A stretch of DNA of 64,000 nucleotides, taken from NCBI GenBank assembly GCA_003152015.1, contig PLZF01000043.1:1-64000 (forward strand), given 5' to 3'. A model generated the notes under the pieces. That model made no database searches and had not been told where the DNA came from. It was given only the letters and a program-made list of their open reading frames with translations. The translations under genes and the position numbers were made by a program. This DNA comes from Acidimicrobiaceae bacterium. GTDB taxonomy: Bacteria; Actinomycetota; Acidimicrobiia; Acidimicrobiales; RAAP-2. Of the stretch, positions 28,403 to 37,753 are shown in pieces; within the stretch, counting starts at the first letter, position 1; each line of letters begins with the position of its first letter.

Positions 28403-29629
28403 GTGTCACTCACGTTTGAATACAAGGTTCGGGACCAATCGGGAAGCCTGGTAGAGGGGCAACTCGAGGGCGACAGCATGGCGTTGGTGGTTCGGAAGCT
28501 GCGCGAGATGGGCTACATGCCCATCGCTGTCACTCCGAAATCCAACATCAGCATGAAGACCGAGATCAAAATCCCGGGGATCTCCGACCGGGTCAAGCTG
28601 AAGGAAGTGGCGGTCGTCACTCGTCAGCTATCGACCATGGTCGATTCGGGACTGTCGGTGGTGCGCTCCCTCGGGATTCTGGTCGGCCAGGTCGAGAACA
28701 AGGAACTGGCACGGATCCTTTTGGCGGTGCGTCTCGACGTCGAGCACGGATCCGCTCTTTCGGTGGCCTGCGCCAAACACCCCAAGGTCTTCTCTGAGCT
28801 GTTCTGTACCCTTGTCCACGCCGGCGAGGTGGGCGGCAATCTCGATGATGTGTTGGGCAACTTGGCCACCACCATTGAAAAGCAGGCCAATCTCAATCGC
28901 ACCATCCGCTCGGCGATGACCTACCCGGCGGTGGTGTTGTCGGTGATGGTCGTCATCTTCACCGCCATGATCCTCTTCATCGTGCCGGTGTTTCAGAATC
29001 TCTTCAAGAGCCTGGGCGGGGCACTTCCACTGCCGACCCAAGTCCTCATTAACGTGTCGAAGATCATCTCCAGCCCGTGGGTACTGCTGATCATCGCTGT
29101 CATCATCGGGGGCATCTACGGCCTGAGGAAGTGGATCGCCACAGATAAGGGAAGAGTCAAGTGGGACCGGCTCATGTTGCGCCCTCCGATCTTCGGGCCG
29201 CTGTTTCACAAGGTGGCACTGGCCCGGGTCACCTCGACCCTGGCCTCGCTGATGAGCTCAGGTGTGCCCATTCTCGAGTCGTTGGACATTTGTGCTGACA
29301 CGGCCGGTAACCGCACGGTCGGCGATGTACTTCGTCAGGCAAAGGACGGGGTCCGCGAAGGGCGCCCCCTGGCCGATCCACTTCGTGAACATGAGGACGT
29401 TATTCCCTCTCTGGTCGTCCAGATGATCGAAGTAGGGGAGCAGACAGGTGCGCTCGACGACATGTTGAACAAGGTGGCCGAGTTCTACGACCAAGAGGTC
29501 GAGACAACTGTGAAGAACTTGACGGCTCTGCTCGAGCCGCTGCTCACAGTCTTTATGGGCATCGGCGTGGGCACCATGGTGATCTGTCTCTACCTGCCCA
29601 TGTTCAGCTATATCAAGCTGGTCCATTAG
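28403..29629 (+). CDS. pilC: type IV pilus inner-membrane protein PilC (GspF family)
   Basis: VVTRQLSTMVDSGLSVVRSLGIL...LFCTLVHAGEVGGNLDDVLGNLA...PSLVVQMIEVGEQTGALDDMLNKVAEFYDQEVE. Confidence 0.95.
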   Translation: MSLTFEYKVRDQSGSLVEGQLEGDSMALVVRKLREMGYMPIAVTPKSNISMKTEIKIPGISDRVKLKEVAVVTRQLSTMVDSGLSVVRSLGILVGQVENKELARILLAVRLDVEHGSALSVACAKHPKVFSELFCTLVHAGEVGGNLDDVLGNLATTIEKQANLNRTIRSAMTYPAVVLSVMVVIFTAMILFIVPVFQNLFKSLGGALPLPTQVLINVSKIISSPWVLLIIAVIIGGIYGLRKWIATDKGRVKWDRLMLRPPIFGPLFHKVALARVTSTLASLMSSGVPILESLDICADTAGNRTVGDVLRQAKDGVREGRPLADPLREHEDVIPSLVVQMIEVGEQTGALDDMLNKVAEFYDQEVETTVKNLTALLEPLLTVFMGIGVGTMVICLYLPMFSYIKLVH

Positions 29630-29720
29630 CCGAGGAGCTGTTGGTGGGGTGGAGATCACTCTTTGTAGAGGTAGCTGTCGCGTTTCGTGCACGGATTTCT
29701 ACTAAAATGCTGGTAAGAGG

Positions 29721-29745
29721 GTTAAACTTTTGCTAAAGTTCTAAC
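29721..29745. promoter_or_regulatory. AT-rich imperfect dyad GTTAAACTTT-TGCT-AAAGTTCTAAC in the pilA upstream region
   Basis: 10-bp arms with one bulge, about 105 bp upstream of the pilA ATG in an AT-rich pocket. Confidence 0.4.
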
Positions 29746-29849
29746 GCTTGTCTGCCGAAGATATGGGTAGCTACAAATAAATTGCCCCCGTGGCCAACTC
29801 GGATGCGGGACCCAGGTCCATTGACCGAAAACCAACACAGGAGGACATC

Positions 29850-30536
29850 ATGTTGTCAAGCCTCATACAGCGCTTGGGCGAGCGGCGTGCCGCTGAGTTC
29901 GAGGCAGAAGGATCGGCTGAAGCCGGTTTCACCCTCATCGAGCTGATGGTCGTACTGCTCATTTTGGCCATTTTGCTTGCCATCGCCATCCCTACGTTCC
30001 TCGGTGTGACGGGTTCGGCCAACGATCGGGCTGCTCAGTCCAACCTGAACACGGCGCTCACCAATGCGAAGACCGTCTATGAGCAAAGCAATCAGGCGTA
30101 CCCGACTACAGTGGCGACGCTTGCCGCAAGCATTATGAGCAATGAGCCATCGCTCCCGATGACCACCGCCCTCAACGTGACCGCCGGACAAGTCGGGGCA
30201 GTCACGGACACGGCCTTCAACACGAACGGGGCCATTCTCTTTTCCCTGGCGAAGAAGACCAATGAGTGTTGGTGGGTCGCTGACAACACCGCCACAATGG
30301 GTGCTACCCCGGGCCCGGCTGCCGCTGTACCGTGGAATTCTGCAGCTACAGCGCTCGCCCCCGCTGCCCAACTCGCTACTAAGACGGGGGTCCCGGAGAC
30401 ACAGGGAATCTTCTACGGTGTTTACAAGGAGGGTGCGGTAGAGGGGACTATCACAAATGGAGCTACCTGTGACACGACCACCCTTGGCACCGCCTCTTCG
30501 ATCGTCAGCACCACTGCGTTCCCGTCGGGAGAGTAA
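29850..30536 (+). CDS. pilA: type IV pilin (major pilin candidate)
   Basis: Prepilin motif EAEGSAEAG|FTLIELMVVLLILAILLAIAIPTF; AGGAGG SD before ATG 29850. Confidence 0.93.
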   Translation: MLSSLIQRLGERRAAEFEAEGSAEAGFTLIELMVVLLILAILLAIAIPTFLGVTGSANDRAAQSNLNTALTNAKTVYEQSNQAYPTTVATLAASIMSNEPSLPMTTALNVTAGQVGAVTDTAFNTNGAILFSLAKKTNECWWVADNTATMGATPGPAAAVPWNSAATALAPAAQLATKTGVPETQGIFYGVYKEGAVEGTITNGATCDTTTLGTASSIVSTTAFPSGE

Positions 30537-30608
30537 CCTTCGGGTGACTCGGGTGACGTGGCTCGATTCACCACCGGAGTCATTTACGGACATGGTATAA
30601 ACCAATCG

Positions 30609-30636
30609 ACAGTGCCCCTCTTCGGAGGGGCACTGT
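30609..30636 (+). terminator. hairpin ACAGTGCCCCTC-TTCG-GAGGGGCACTGT downstream of pilA
   Basis: Perfect 12-bp stem closed by a cUUCGg tetraloop; no U-tract follows. Confidence 0.8.
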
Positions 30637-30700
30637 CGCGGACGGGGTGAACAGCACCGGCACTCGGTTTGAATGTGCTCAGTTGAGAGATCGAGAGAGG

Positions 30701-32173
30701 ATGTGGCGTGTGTTGACGGGATCTACCCTGACTGACGAAGATGCCGAGGCGCATCCGACAAGCCTCCTCGTCGATGTAACGAGCGAACGATTGAAAAGTG
30801 GAAACGGCCCAATTCTCTCTCGTGGGATTCCGCTGGCGTGGAGTGTCGTGTTGGTCGCTTTCGGGATCGCATTTCTCTTGGGTTGGGGGCCGCTTGTCCT
30901 CCATCACTCGCAATGGACGACCGGCGGCGACCTGTGGGGGATATTCCGCGCTGCTCACTATGTGGGGTGGGGCTTCTTTGGCGGTGTCTACGATTCGTCG
31001 ACCGGTGTCAACACGTTTCCGGGGATGTCGGTGCTGTTGGCACCGGTGGCCATGTTCAGTGGTGCGCTGGGCCTCACCGAATCAACGCTCGGGATTCTTG
31101 TTTTCCGCCCCACCGCGGCTCTGCTGCTCCAACCGGTGGAACTGCTGTGTGCCTGCACGGTGTTGTTCGCAGCCGACACCGTGGCGGTGCGCCTGGGGGT
31201 CCGCAGGGCTGTCCGTGTCTGGCTGATCGGGGTTCTCGCCGTTGTCGCCTGGCCGGCGGCAGCGATTTGGGGACATGCCGAGGACGTTCTGGCGGTAACG
31301 TTCGCGTTGATCGCCGTTCGGTTGCTCATCGATGGGAAGAGTCGCCGTAGCGGGTGGTTGTTGGGCATCGGTATCGCCTTCCAACCGCTGGTTGGTTTCA
31401 TACTTCCCATCGCGGCTGGCATGTCGCCAACGGGTCGGCGACTGAAATTCTTCTTCCAGGCCGCCCTCCCGTCAGTGGTGCTGATCGGTATTGACTTGGC
31501 CGGCAATTGGTCTGACACCTATCGGGCGTTGGTCAAGCAGCCCACTCCACCGGCGCTCAACCATGCCACGCCATGGGTGTCCTGGGCTCCTTATGTCGTC
31601 CACCAAGTCATACCGAAAGTGGAGACTGGCATTCGACTGGGTCAACTGCACGGTCACTTTCACACGTTTACCAGCACGGTCAATTCCAGCTCGTTTGTCC
31701 TCGTGTCGGGTGGCCCAGTCCGTACCATCGGGTTGATATTCGCGGTGCTGATCGGGTTGTTCGTGTGGCGGAAGCGCCCCGACCCCATTGGGATCATGTG
31801 GCTGTGCGGTGTGGCGCTCGCCTTACGGTGCTACTTCGAGCCGGTGATGACGCCGTACTACCTGGCACCTCCGCTGATTGTGGCTCTGATCGCCGCCGCC
31901 CGCATGGGCCGCCTGCGATTCGGGATCGCCGCCGCCGTCGGTCTGGCCGACACCATCTTCGCTTACTACCGATTTTCTCCTTGGGCCTGGTGGCTTCCCG
32001 TCGTGGGCATGCTGACCATCGTTCTGGCCTGTGGATACCCGGGCCGAGAGCACGTAGTGGCCGGAGGAGCGATAGCGAATGATGACGGATCGATAGGGGA
32101 CGGGGCCTGCACGCCGGCTGACACGACTGTGCCGTCCTACCGCACCAAGAGGTGGGCAGAGACACAAGCGTGA
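30701..32173 (+). CDS. polytopic membrane protein, possible GT-C-type glycosyltransferase
   Basis: Multiple hydrophobic segments (IPLAWSVVLVAFGIAFLLGWG, VWLIGVLAVVAWPAAAIWGHAEDVLAVTFALIAVRLL). Confidence 0.7.
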   Translation: MWRVLTGSTLTDEDAEAHPTSLLVDVTSERLKSGNGPILSRGIPLAWSVVLVAFGIAFLLGWGPLVLHHSQWTTGGDLWGIFRAAHYVGWGFFGGVYDSSTGVNTFPGMSVLLAPVAMFSGALGLTESTLGILVFRPTAALLLQPVELLCACTVLFAADTVAVRLGVRRAVRVWLIGVLAVVAWPAAAIWGHAEDVLAVTFALIAVRLLIDGKSRRSGWLLGIGIAFQPLVGFILPIAAGMSPTGRRLKFFFQAALPSVVLIGIDLAGNWSDTYRALVKQPTPPALNHATPWVSWAPYVVHQVIPKVETGIRLGQLHGHFHTFTSTVNSSSFVLVSGGPVRTIGLIFAVLIGLFVWRKRPDPIGIMWLCGVALALRCYFEPVMTPYYLAPPLIVALIAAARMGRLRFGIAAAVGLADTIFAYYRFSPWAWWLPVVGMLTIVLACGYPGREHVVAGGAIANDDGSIGDGACTPADTTVPSYRTKRWAETQA

Positions 32174-32204
32174 CGATCGCCACTGGCGCCGCCCGGCGGT
32201 GGTG

Positions 32205-32363
32205 GTGAGTCTCGAGAATCCGAAGTCCTTGGCAGGGAATCTTGACATTCTCGGTGACGCCGCCGTCGTGGACGACATTGGCACTTCGGTCGCCGAGTTT
32301 GACGCCGGCGGTGGAACGTCACTCACCCAGGCAGAAGCACTGGCCCTGATGACGGATCGGTGA
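32205..32363 (+). pseudogene. C-terminal remnant of a Phd/RelB-like antitoxin (52 aa)
   Basis: VSLENPKSLAGNLDILGDAAVVDDIGTSVAEFDAGGGTSLTQAEALALMTDR, antitoxin-tail-like; N-terminal DNA-binding part absent. Confidence 0.45.
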
Positions 32364-32375
32364 AGTTCGGCGACT

Positions 32376-32561
32376 TTGAGATGTTCTGCGTCTTGGTCTG
32401 CGCGCCGTTCGCCATCTCGGTTGCCGGAGAAGGTTGCCACTGCCGTCGTCGAGTTCGTCTGTGGATCGCTGGCTGCCGACCTGCCTCGGGCGGGTGGCAA
32501 CGATCACCGAGTCGAGATCGCGGCAGTCGAGCACAGATCAGGCTCAAGTAGGCAGCGATGA
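32376..32561 (+). pseudogene. RelE/ParE-like toxin remnant with internal deletion
   Basis: SWSARRSPSRLPEKVATAVVEFVCGSLAADLPRAGG-NDHRVEIAAVEHRSGSSRQR: RelE-like N-terminal helices and C-terminal 'VEIxAVEHRxxxYR'-like end, with the central segment missing. Confidence 0.55.
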
Positions 32562-32609
32562 CATTCCCGGGCCGGTGTCACGTCGCTCCGCAGTACCCGT
32601 CTCCAACCC

Positions 32610-33965
32610 CTACAGCGGCCCGATGGTGTGCTTTCGCCCGGGCAGGTGCTCTCGTGACGACTCCAGGGCGTCGAGGGCCCGGGCTACCACCGACCGGGTA
32701 TCGGCAGGGTCGATGACCTCGTCGACGAACCCCCGCTCGGCCGCTTCCCACGGGGTGAGGAATCGCTCGGTGTACTCGGCTTGGAGCTCGGCTCGCTGCT
32801 CGGGTGCCGCCCGGCGGTGGAGGATCTGTACGGCACCCTGGGCTCCCATCACCGCGATCTCCGCACACGGCCAGGCGAAACACAGATCGTTACCCAACCC
32901 GCGGGAGTCCATCACGATGTAGGCCCCGCCGAAGGCTTTGCGGAGGATCACGCAGACCCGGGGCACGGTGGCTTCGGCGTAGGCAAAGGCGAGCTCGGCA
33001 CCGTGGCGGATCATCCCTCTCCACTCGAGGTCCTTACCCGGCAGAAACCCCGGCGTGTCCACCAGTGTCACCAGGGACAGATTGAAGGCATCGCAGAACC
33101 TCACGAACTTCGCCCCCTTTTGGGAAGCGGCGATGTCGAGGGTTCCGGCCAGCGCTTGGGGTTGGTTGGCGATGAAGCCCACCGATCGACCACCGATTCT
33201 CCCGATGGCGGTGACCAACTGGGGCGACCACCGTGACCACAGTTCGGTCACATCGTGATCGTCAGCCAGGGCGGCGGCCACGTTCCGGACGTCATATGAG
33301 CTCGTTGTCCGCGAGGGGATCACTTCGCGCAGGGCGGGAACCGCCCGGTCTGTCGGATCGTCGAGCGGGCCCAGTGGGGCCACCTCGTCGGCGTTGGCCG
33401 GGAGGAGGCTGAGCAAGTTGTGGACGTGGGCCATGGCGTCGTCCTCGGTGTCGGCCTCGATGGCGCACAGCCCACTGGAACGGGCATGCATGGCGGTGCC
33501 CCCCAACTGGCGGAGCCCCAAGCGCACCCCGGTGAACTCTTCGACCATGGCCGGCCCGGACACGAAGGCAAAGGCCTCCGATGTCATCACTACGATGTCG
33601 GCGATCCCCAACAGGAGTGCCGGGCCCGAAATAGCCGGCCCGGTCACCACCGCGATGATCGGCACCATTCCCGAACATGCGGCGATGGCCCGTGCGCCCT
33701 GTCCCCAGCCGTGGAGCGAGTCGATCCCTTCGGAGACGTCAGCCCCGCTGGATGCGAGAACCAGCACCAGCGGGATCCGAAGGCTCAGCGCCGTATCCGC
33801 TCCTTCTTTGATAGTGATGCCGTCCTCCAACGAGAGTGCTCCCCGGCGCAGAGCCGACACCGATCGGACAACGATGGCAGGACCATTGCCCAACTCTTCG
33901 ATGCCGGCTTTGACAGTTCCTCTCACCAGGGCGCGGAGAGCGGGAGCGGGAGCGGCGGTGGGCAC
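32610..33965 (-). CDS. acyl-CoA carboxylase carboxyltransferase (beta) subunit-like
   Basis: GRIGGRSVGFIANQPQALAGTLDIAASQKGAKFVRFCDAFNLSLVTLVDTPGFLPGKDLEWRGMIRHGAELAFAYAEATVPRVCVILRKAFGGAYIVMDSRGLGNDLCFAWPCAEIAVMGAQGAVQIL. Confidence 0.93.
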   Translation of the reverse strand: MPTAAPAPALRALVRGTVKAGIEELGNGPAIVVRSVSALRRGALSLEDGITIKEGADTALSLRIPLVLVLASSGADVSEGIDSLHGWGQGARAIAACSGMVPIIAVVTGPAISGPALLLGIADIVVMTSEAFAFVSGPAMVEEFTGVRLGLRQLGGTAMHARSSGLCAIEADTEDDAMAHVHNLLSLLPANADEVAPLGPLDDPTDRAVPALREVIPSRTTSSYDVRNVAAALADDHDVTELWSRWSPQLVTAIGRIGGRSVGFIANQPQALAGTLDIAASQKGAKFVRFCDAFNLSLVTLVDTPGFLPGKDLEWRGMIRHGAELAFAYAEATVPRVCVILRKAFGGAYIVMDSRGLGNDLCFAWPCAEIAVMGAQGAVQILHRRAAPEQRAELQAEYTERFLTPWEAAERGFVDEVIDPADTRSVVARALDALESSREHLPGRKHTIGPL

Positions 33966-34016
33966 TAACCCATGCTACGGACATGGGATGGACTGTGCTG
34001 CGATTGGGGCAAGGCT

Positions 34017-34328
34017 TTATTGATCGGTGTCATCGGGCGGCGGAGAGGTGGGATCGCGGTCGTGCTTGGCGTTCCGCTCACTGCGGCGCGCCGCCCGCTC
34101 CAACTGCCGTTCCACGTCGGCCAGGTCGGCCAAAGGCCAGGTGAGCATCACCGCCGCAGCCGCCCCTGCACCCGCCAATGCCAGCATCTGCCTGGGTGTC
34201 CACGGCGTGGCCTCTTCGTTTCGGCGCCTCACATGCCGGTGGCCGCCGACGATGGCGAGGGCGGCCAACCACAACACTGCCCACGCTGCAAGGAGTGGTT
34301 CCCAGGCATAGGGGTGGCCGGGGTTCAT
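34017..34328 (-). CDS. short membrane protein, N-terminus CtaG-like (possibly truncated or fused)
   Basis: MNPGHPYAWEPLLAAWAVLWLAALAIVGGHRHVRRR...TPRQMLALAGAGAAAAVMLTWPLADLA, then a charged tail DVERQLERAARRSERNAKHDRD. Confidence 0.5.
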   Translation of the reverse strand: MNPGHPYAWEPLLAAWAVLWLAALAIVGGHRHVRRRNEEATPWTPRQMLALAGAGAAAAVMLTWPLADLADVERQLERAARRSERNAKHDRDPTSPPPDDTDQ

Positions 34329-34395
34329 GGGCCCACTTCCACATAGGGGTGGCACCGGGCGTGGGCCCACTTCCACATAGGGGTGGCACCGGGCG
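34328..34395. repeat. perfect tandem duplication of a 34-bp unit (TGGGCCCACTTCCACATAGGGGTGGCACCGGGCG x2)
   Basis: Read directly: copy 1 34328-34361, copy 2 34362-34395. Confidence 0.95.
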
Positions 34396-34418
34396 TGGGC
34401 CGCCCTAGATTGGCGACG

Positions 34419-35384
34419 ATGGCACGTCTCGATCGGCTCGAACGAGTGACCGACCTGTTGTTGGTATTGCTCGATACCCCCCGCCCGCTGAGCCTCCGAG
34501 AGATTGCCGATCGGGTGCCGGGCTACCCCGAAGGCCACGCCGCCCGGCGTCAGGCTTTCGAACGCGACAAGCGCCTGTTGCGCGACGAAGGCGTGCCGGT
34601 GCTGGCCGAAGCGCTGGAGGGGCACGACCAGGTGGGCTACCGGGCCGACCCCGATGCTTACTTTCTGCCTGACCTGGGCCTCGACCAGGACGAGCAGGCT
34701 GCGCTCAACCTGGCCGTCGCCGGCGTCCATCTCGGCGAGCCTAGCGGCCGAACCGCCCTTTCCAAATTGGGCGCCACCGGGGAGCCCCCGCTTCTCGGTG
34801 CCCCTTCGATGCCGGTGGTCGATCTGCCGTCGATGACCGAACTACCGGCCCTCCCCGTGCTGTTCGACGCGGTGCGCCAATCGGCCACCGTCAGTTTTCT
34901 GTATCGCGGCAATGCCCGACACGTCGATGTGGGCGCCATCCGCTTCCGCCGGGGGTACTGGTACATGGTGGGATTCGACCGCGACCGGGGTGACGCCCGT
35001 ACGTTCCGTGTGGACCGGGTGGAGTCACTGCCCGAGGTGGGACCACCCTCCTCGGGCCAACTACCCGACGGGTTCGACCCCGCGAATACCTTTTCGGTCG
35101 ACCCATGGAAGTTCGGTAGTGGCGAGGAGACCGACGCCGACGTGCTGGTCGACGCGGCTGAAGCTGGACGGGTCATCGGTGAGTTGGGTGAAGGAGCAGT
35201 GGTCGAGCGACGGGACGACGGGACGGTGGTGGTGAGGTTGGCGGTTACCGACCAGCAAGCGCTGGTGACCTGGGTGCTCGATTGGTTGGATCACGCCGAG
35301 GTGCTGGGGCCACCCGAGGTGAGAATGGCGGTCGTCGATCGGCTGACCTCGATCATCGACACCGGTGGATCGGTCAGCTCATGA
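34419..35384 (+). CDS. pafB: WYL-domain transcriptional regulator PafB-like
   Basis: RLERVTDLLLVLLDTPRPLSLREIADRVPGYPEGHAARRQAFERDKRLLRDEGVPV; WYL core VGAIRFRRGYWYMVGFDRDRGDARTFRVDRVES. Confidence 0.88.
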   Translation: MARLDRLERVTDLLLVLLDTPRPLSLREIADRVPGYPEGHAARRQAFERDKRLLRDEGVPVLAEALEGHDQVGYRADPDAYFLPDLGLDQDEQAALNLAVAGVHLGEPSGRTALSKLGATGEPPLLGAPSMPVVDLPSMTELPALPVLFDAVRQSATVSFLYRGNARHVDVGAIRFRRGYWYMVGFDRDRGDARTFRVDRVESLPEVGPPSSGQLPDGFDPANTFSVDPWKFGSGEETDADVLVDAAEAGRVIGELGEGAVVERRDDGTVVVRLAVTDQQALVTWVLDWLDHAEVLGPPEVRMAVVDRLTSIIDTGGSVSS

Positions 35385-36349
35385 GCATCCCCACAGACAC
35401 TGCCGGTCGACTGCGACAACTGCTGGCCATCCTGGCCTGGCTGGCCCAGGTGGGTGAGGCGCCGGTCGATGAGTTGGCCACCCGATTCGACCTGACACCC
35501 GAGGCCCTCGTCACCGAACTCGAGTTGGCCGCGTGTTGTGGGCTCCCCCCGTATACGCCCGACCAATTGATGGAGATAGTCGTCACCGACACCACCGTGT
35601 CGACCCGTCTCGGCAGCGCCCTGTCCCGGCCCCGGCGGTTGAGCCCGGTCGAGGGGTTCGCCCTGGCGGCATCGGCCCGTGGGCTGTTGGCCGTCCCGGG
35701 CAGTGACGAGGACGGTGCCCTCTCCCGTGCACTCGGGAAGCTCGAGACGGCACTGGGGGCTGAGCGCCTGGTCATCGACCTCGACACTCCGCCGATGCTG
35801 GCCGTCGTCAGTGATGCCGCCGCGGCGGGAGTAAGTCTGGAGATCCATTACTACTCGGCGTCGAGCGACCGTCAGAGTGAACGGGAGATCACCCCTTTGC
35901 GGGTCTTCGCCTCCGAGGGGCACTGGTACGTGGACGCCACTTGCGCCCAGGCCGGTGAAGTCCGCCGGTTCCGGATCGATCGGATCGATGCGGCCCGGGT
36001 CATCGAGGGGTCAAGTGGCGTCGGGGATCGCTCGGCGATGGACAGCGAGCCCACTGGGTTCGAAGCCTTCGTCCCCGGGCCGGATACCCGCCGGGTCCGA
36101 CTCTCCCTCGATCCCGCCTTGGCCTGGATGGTGGAGTCGATCCCCACCGTGGCCCCGGTCGAACGGGCGGACGACCGCCTGGTGGTGGAGGTGGTGGTGG
36201 GAGGGGATGCCTGGCTCGAGCGGTTACTGCTGCGCTTGGGAACCGGGGCCGCCGTGGTCGATCCCTCCGAGGACGCCGGCCTGGCCGCCGAGGCCGCCGC
36301 TCGCATTCTGCTCAGATATGGTCTGGATATCAAAAATAAAGAAAAATAA
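35381..36349 (+). CDS. pafC: WYL-domain transcriptional regulator PafC-like
   Basis: ATGA overlap with pafB; LEIHYYSASSDRQSEREITPLRVFASEGHWYVDATCAQAGEVRRFRIDRIDAARVI. Confidence 0.88.
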   Translation: MSIPTDTAGRLRQLLAILAWLAQVGEAPVDELATRFDLTPEALVTELELAACCGLPPYTPDQLMEIVVTDTTVSTRLGSALSRPRRLSPVEGFALAASARGLLAVPGSDEDGALSRALGKLETALGAERLVIDLDTPPMLAVVSDAAAAGVSLEIHYYSASSDRQSEREITPLRVFASEGHWYVDATCAQAGEVRRFRIDRIDAARVIEGSSGVGDRSAMDSEPTGFEAFVPGPDTRRVRLSLDPALAWMVESIPTVAPVERADDRLVVEVVVGGDAWLERLLLRLGTGAAVVDPSEDAGLAAEAAARILLRYGLDIKNKEK

Positions 36350-36368
36350 CAAGATGGTATAGAAAGAC

Positions 36369-37733
36369 TTGAACCAGTACGGTTCGGGACGTGAGAATCC
36401 CGCCGTGCTGAAGCTCCATGTCGTCCATGTGGGCCACCACGGGTACTACGTGGAGGGCCGCCAGTTTGGACACGGCGACGACTTCGATGTGGCCATCGAG
36501 TCCCCGGGGGCATGGACAGGGCCTGCGGCCCCGTCGCTCGGTCTCGGTGGGGTGGTCGATCCCGAGACCTTTGGACGGGTGATGGAGGGTTTCGACCCGG
36601 ATTCAGGACGCCGGCTCCGGCTGGGCCGGGGTGCTGCCAGCGTGGCCGGGTTCGATCTCACCTTCTGTGCCCCGAAGTCGGTGAGCCTGTTGGAGGCGCT
36701 GGCCCCCAGAGAGATCGCCACCGAAGTGGGCGCCGGCCACGATGCCGCCGTGGCCGAGGCCAGCGCCTATCTCTCCCGCACCGCGGTGGGGGTCCGTCGG
36801 GGAAGCGGCCGGTCACTGCAGCTTCTGCCATCGACCGGCATGGTGGCCGGCGGCTTCCGCCACCTGACCAGTCGGGCCCTCGATCCCCATCTGCATACCC
36901 ATGTGGTGGCGGCCAACCTGGCCCAAGGGGTCGATGGCACCTGGTCGGCGGCCGACGGCCGGCGGGTCTTCGCCCATGCTCGGGCGGCCGGGTCGATCTA
37001 TCAGGCGAGGCTCCGTTTCGAACTGTCGGACAGGCTGGGTGCTGCGTGGGAGGTCCGGCCTTCGGGGCTTGGCGATGTGGTGGGTGTCGACGGGGGACTG
37101 CGGCGGCTCTTCTCGCAGAGATCAGCAGACATCGAAGAGTTTGTTGCGGTTCGCCACGGAGGTGCCTCTGGCCGTCACCCCGGCGCCTTCTATGCCACCC
37201 GACCGGACAAGGACCTCACCCGATCCCTCGAGTCACTGGTCTCGTCGTGGAAAGGCCGCGCCGCGGACTTCGGGTTCGACCTTGGCGATCTCTCCCAGGT
37301 GGTGGGCCGGGGTGCTCAGTTGGGGCGAGAGGTGGGCGGCGGTGTTGATCCACAACGCATGGTCGACCGGCTGGAGGGAGCCGGACGACCCGAGGGTTCG
37401 ATGGCCCGCCGTGATCTGGTGGCGTTGGTGGCATCAACCTCACTGCGAGGAGCCACCGTGGCCGGCGTCGACTCCACGGTGGACCGCATCGTCACCTCAG
37501 TGGGGTCGAGAGCTGAAACAGATAAGGGTCGTGAGCCGAGGTGGCGGAGGGGGGATGTGTTGTCGGTGGCTCGCGAGCGGGGGAGTGAACTGACGGTTCG
37601 ATCCGAGCGGGAGGTCGCGCCCTCGGCTGCAGTCGATCGACGGGCCGGACGGGAAAGGGAGACGGCGCGCCACCTGGACCGCACCGGAGAGCGGCGTCGT
37701 GAGCGCGGCCGGGACCACGGACTGGGGCTGTGA
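36369..37733 (+). CDS. MobF/TrwC-type relaxase domain protein (no helicase domain)
   Basis: GHHGYYVEGRQFGHGDD...FDLTFCAPKSVSLLEALAP...GGFRHLTSRALDPHLHTHVVAANLAQGVDGTW (HUH/three-His motif). Confidence 0.9.
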   Translation: MNQYGSGRENPAVLKLHVVHVGHHGYYVEGRQFGHGDDFDVAIESPGAWTGPAAPSLGLGGVVDPETFGRVMEGFDPDSGRRLRLGRGAASVAGFDLTFCAPKSVSLLEALAPREIATEVGAGHDAAVAEASAYLSRTAVGVRRGSGRSLQLLPSTGMVAGGFRHLTSRALDPHLHTHVVAANLAQGVDGTWSAADGRRVFAHARAAGSIYQARLRFELSDRLGAAWEVRPSGLGDVVGVDGGLRRLFSQRSADIEEFVAVRHGGASGRHPGAFYATRPDKDLTRSLESLVSSWKGRAADFGFDLGDLSQVVGRGAQLGREVGGGVDPQRMVDRLEGAGRPEGSMARRDLVALVASTSLRGATVAGVDSTVDRIVTSVGSRAETDKGREPRWRRGDVLSVARERGSELTVRSEREVAPSAAVDRRAGRERETARHLDRTGERRRERGRDHGLGL

Positions 37734-37753
37734 TGGTGATCTGTCTGTATCGG

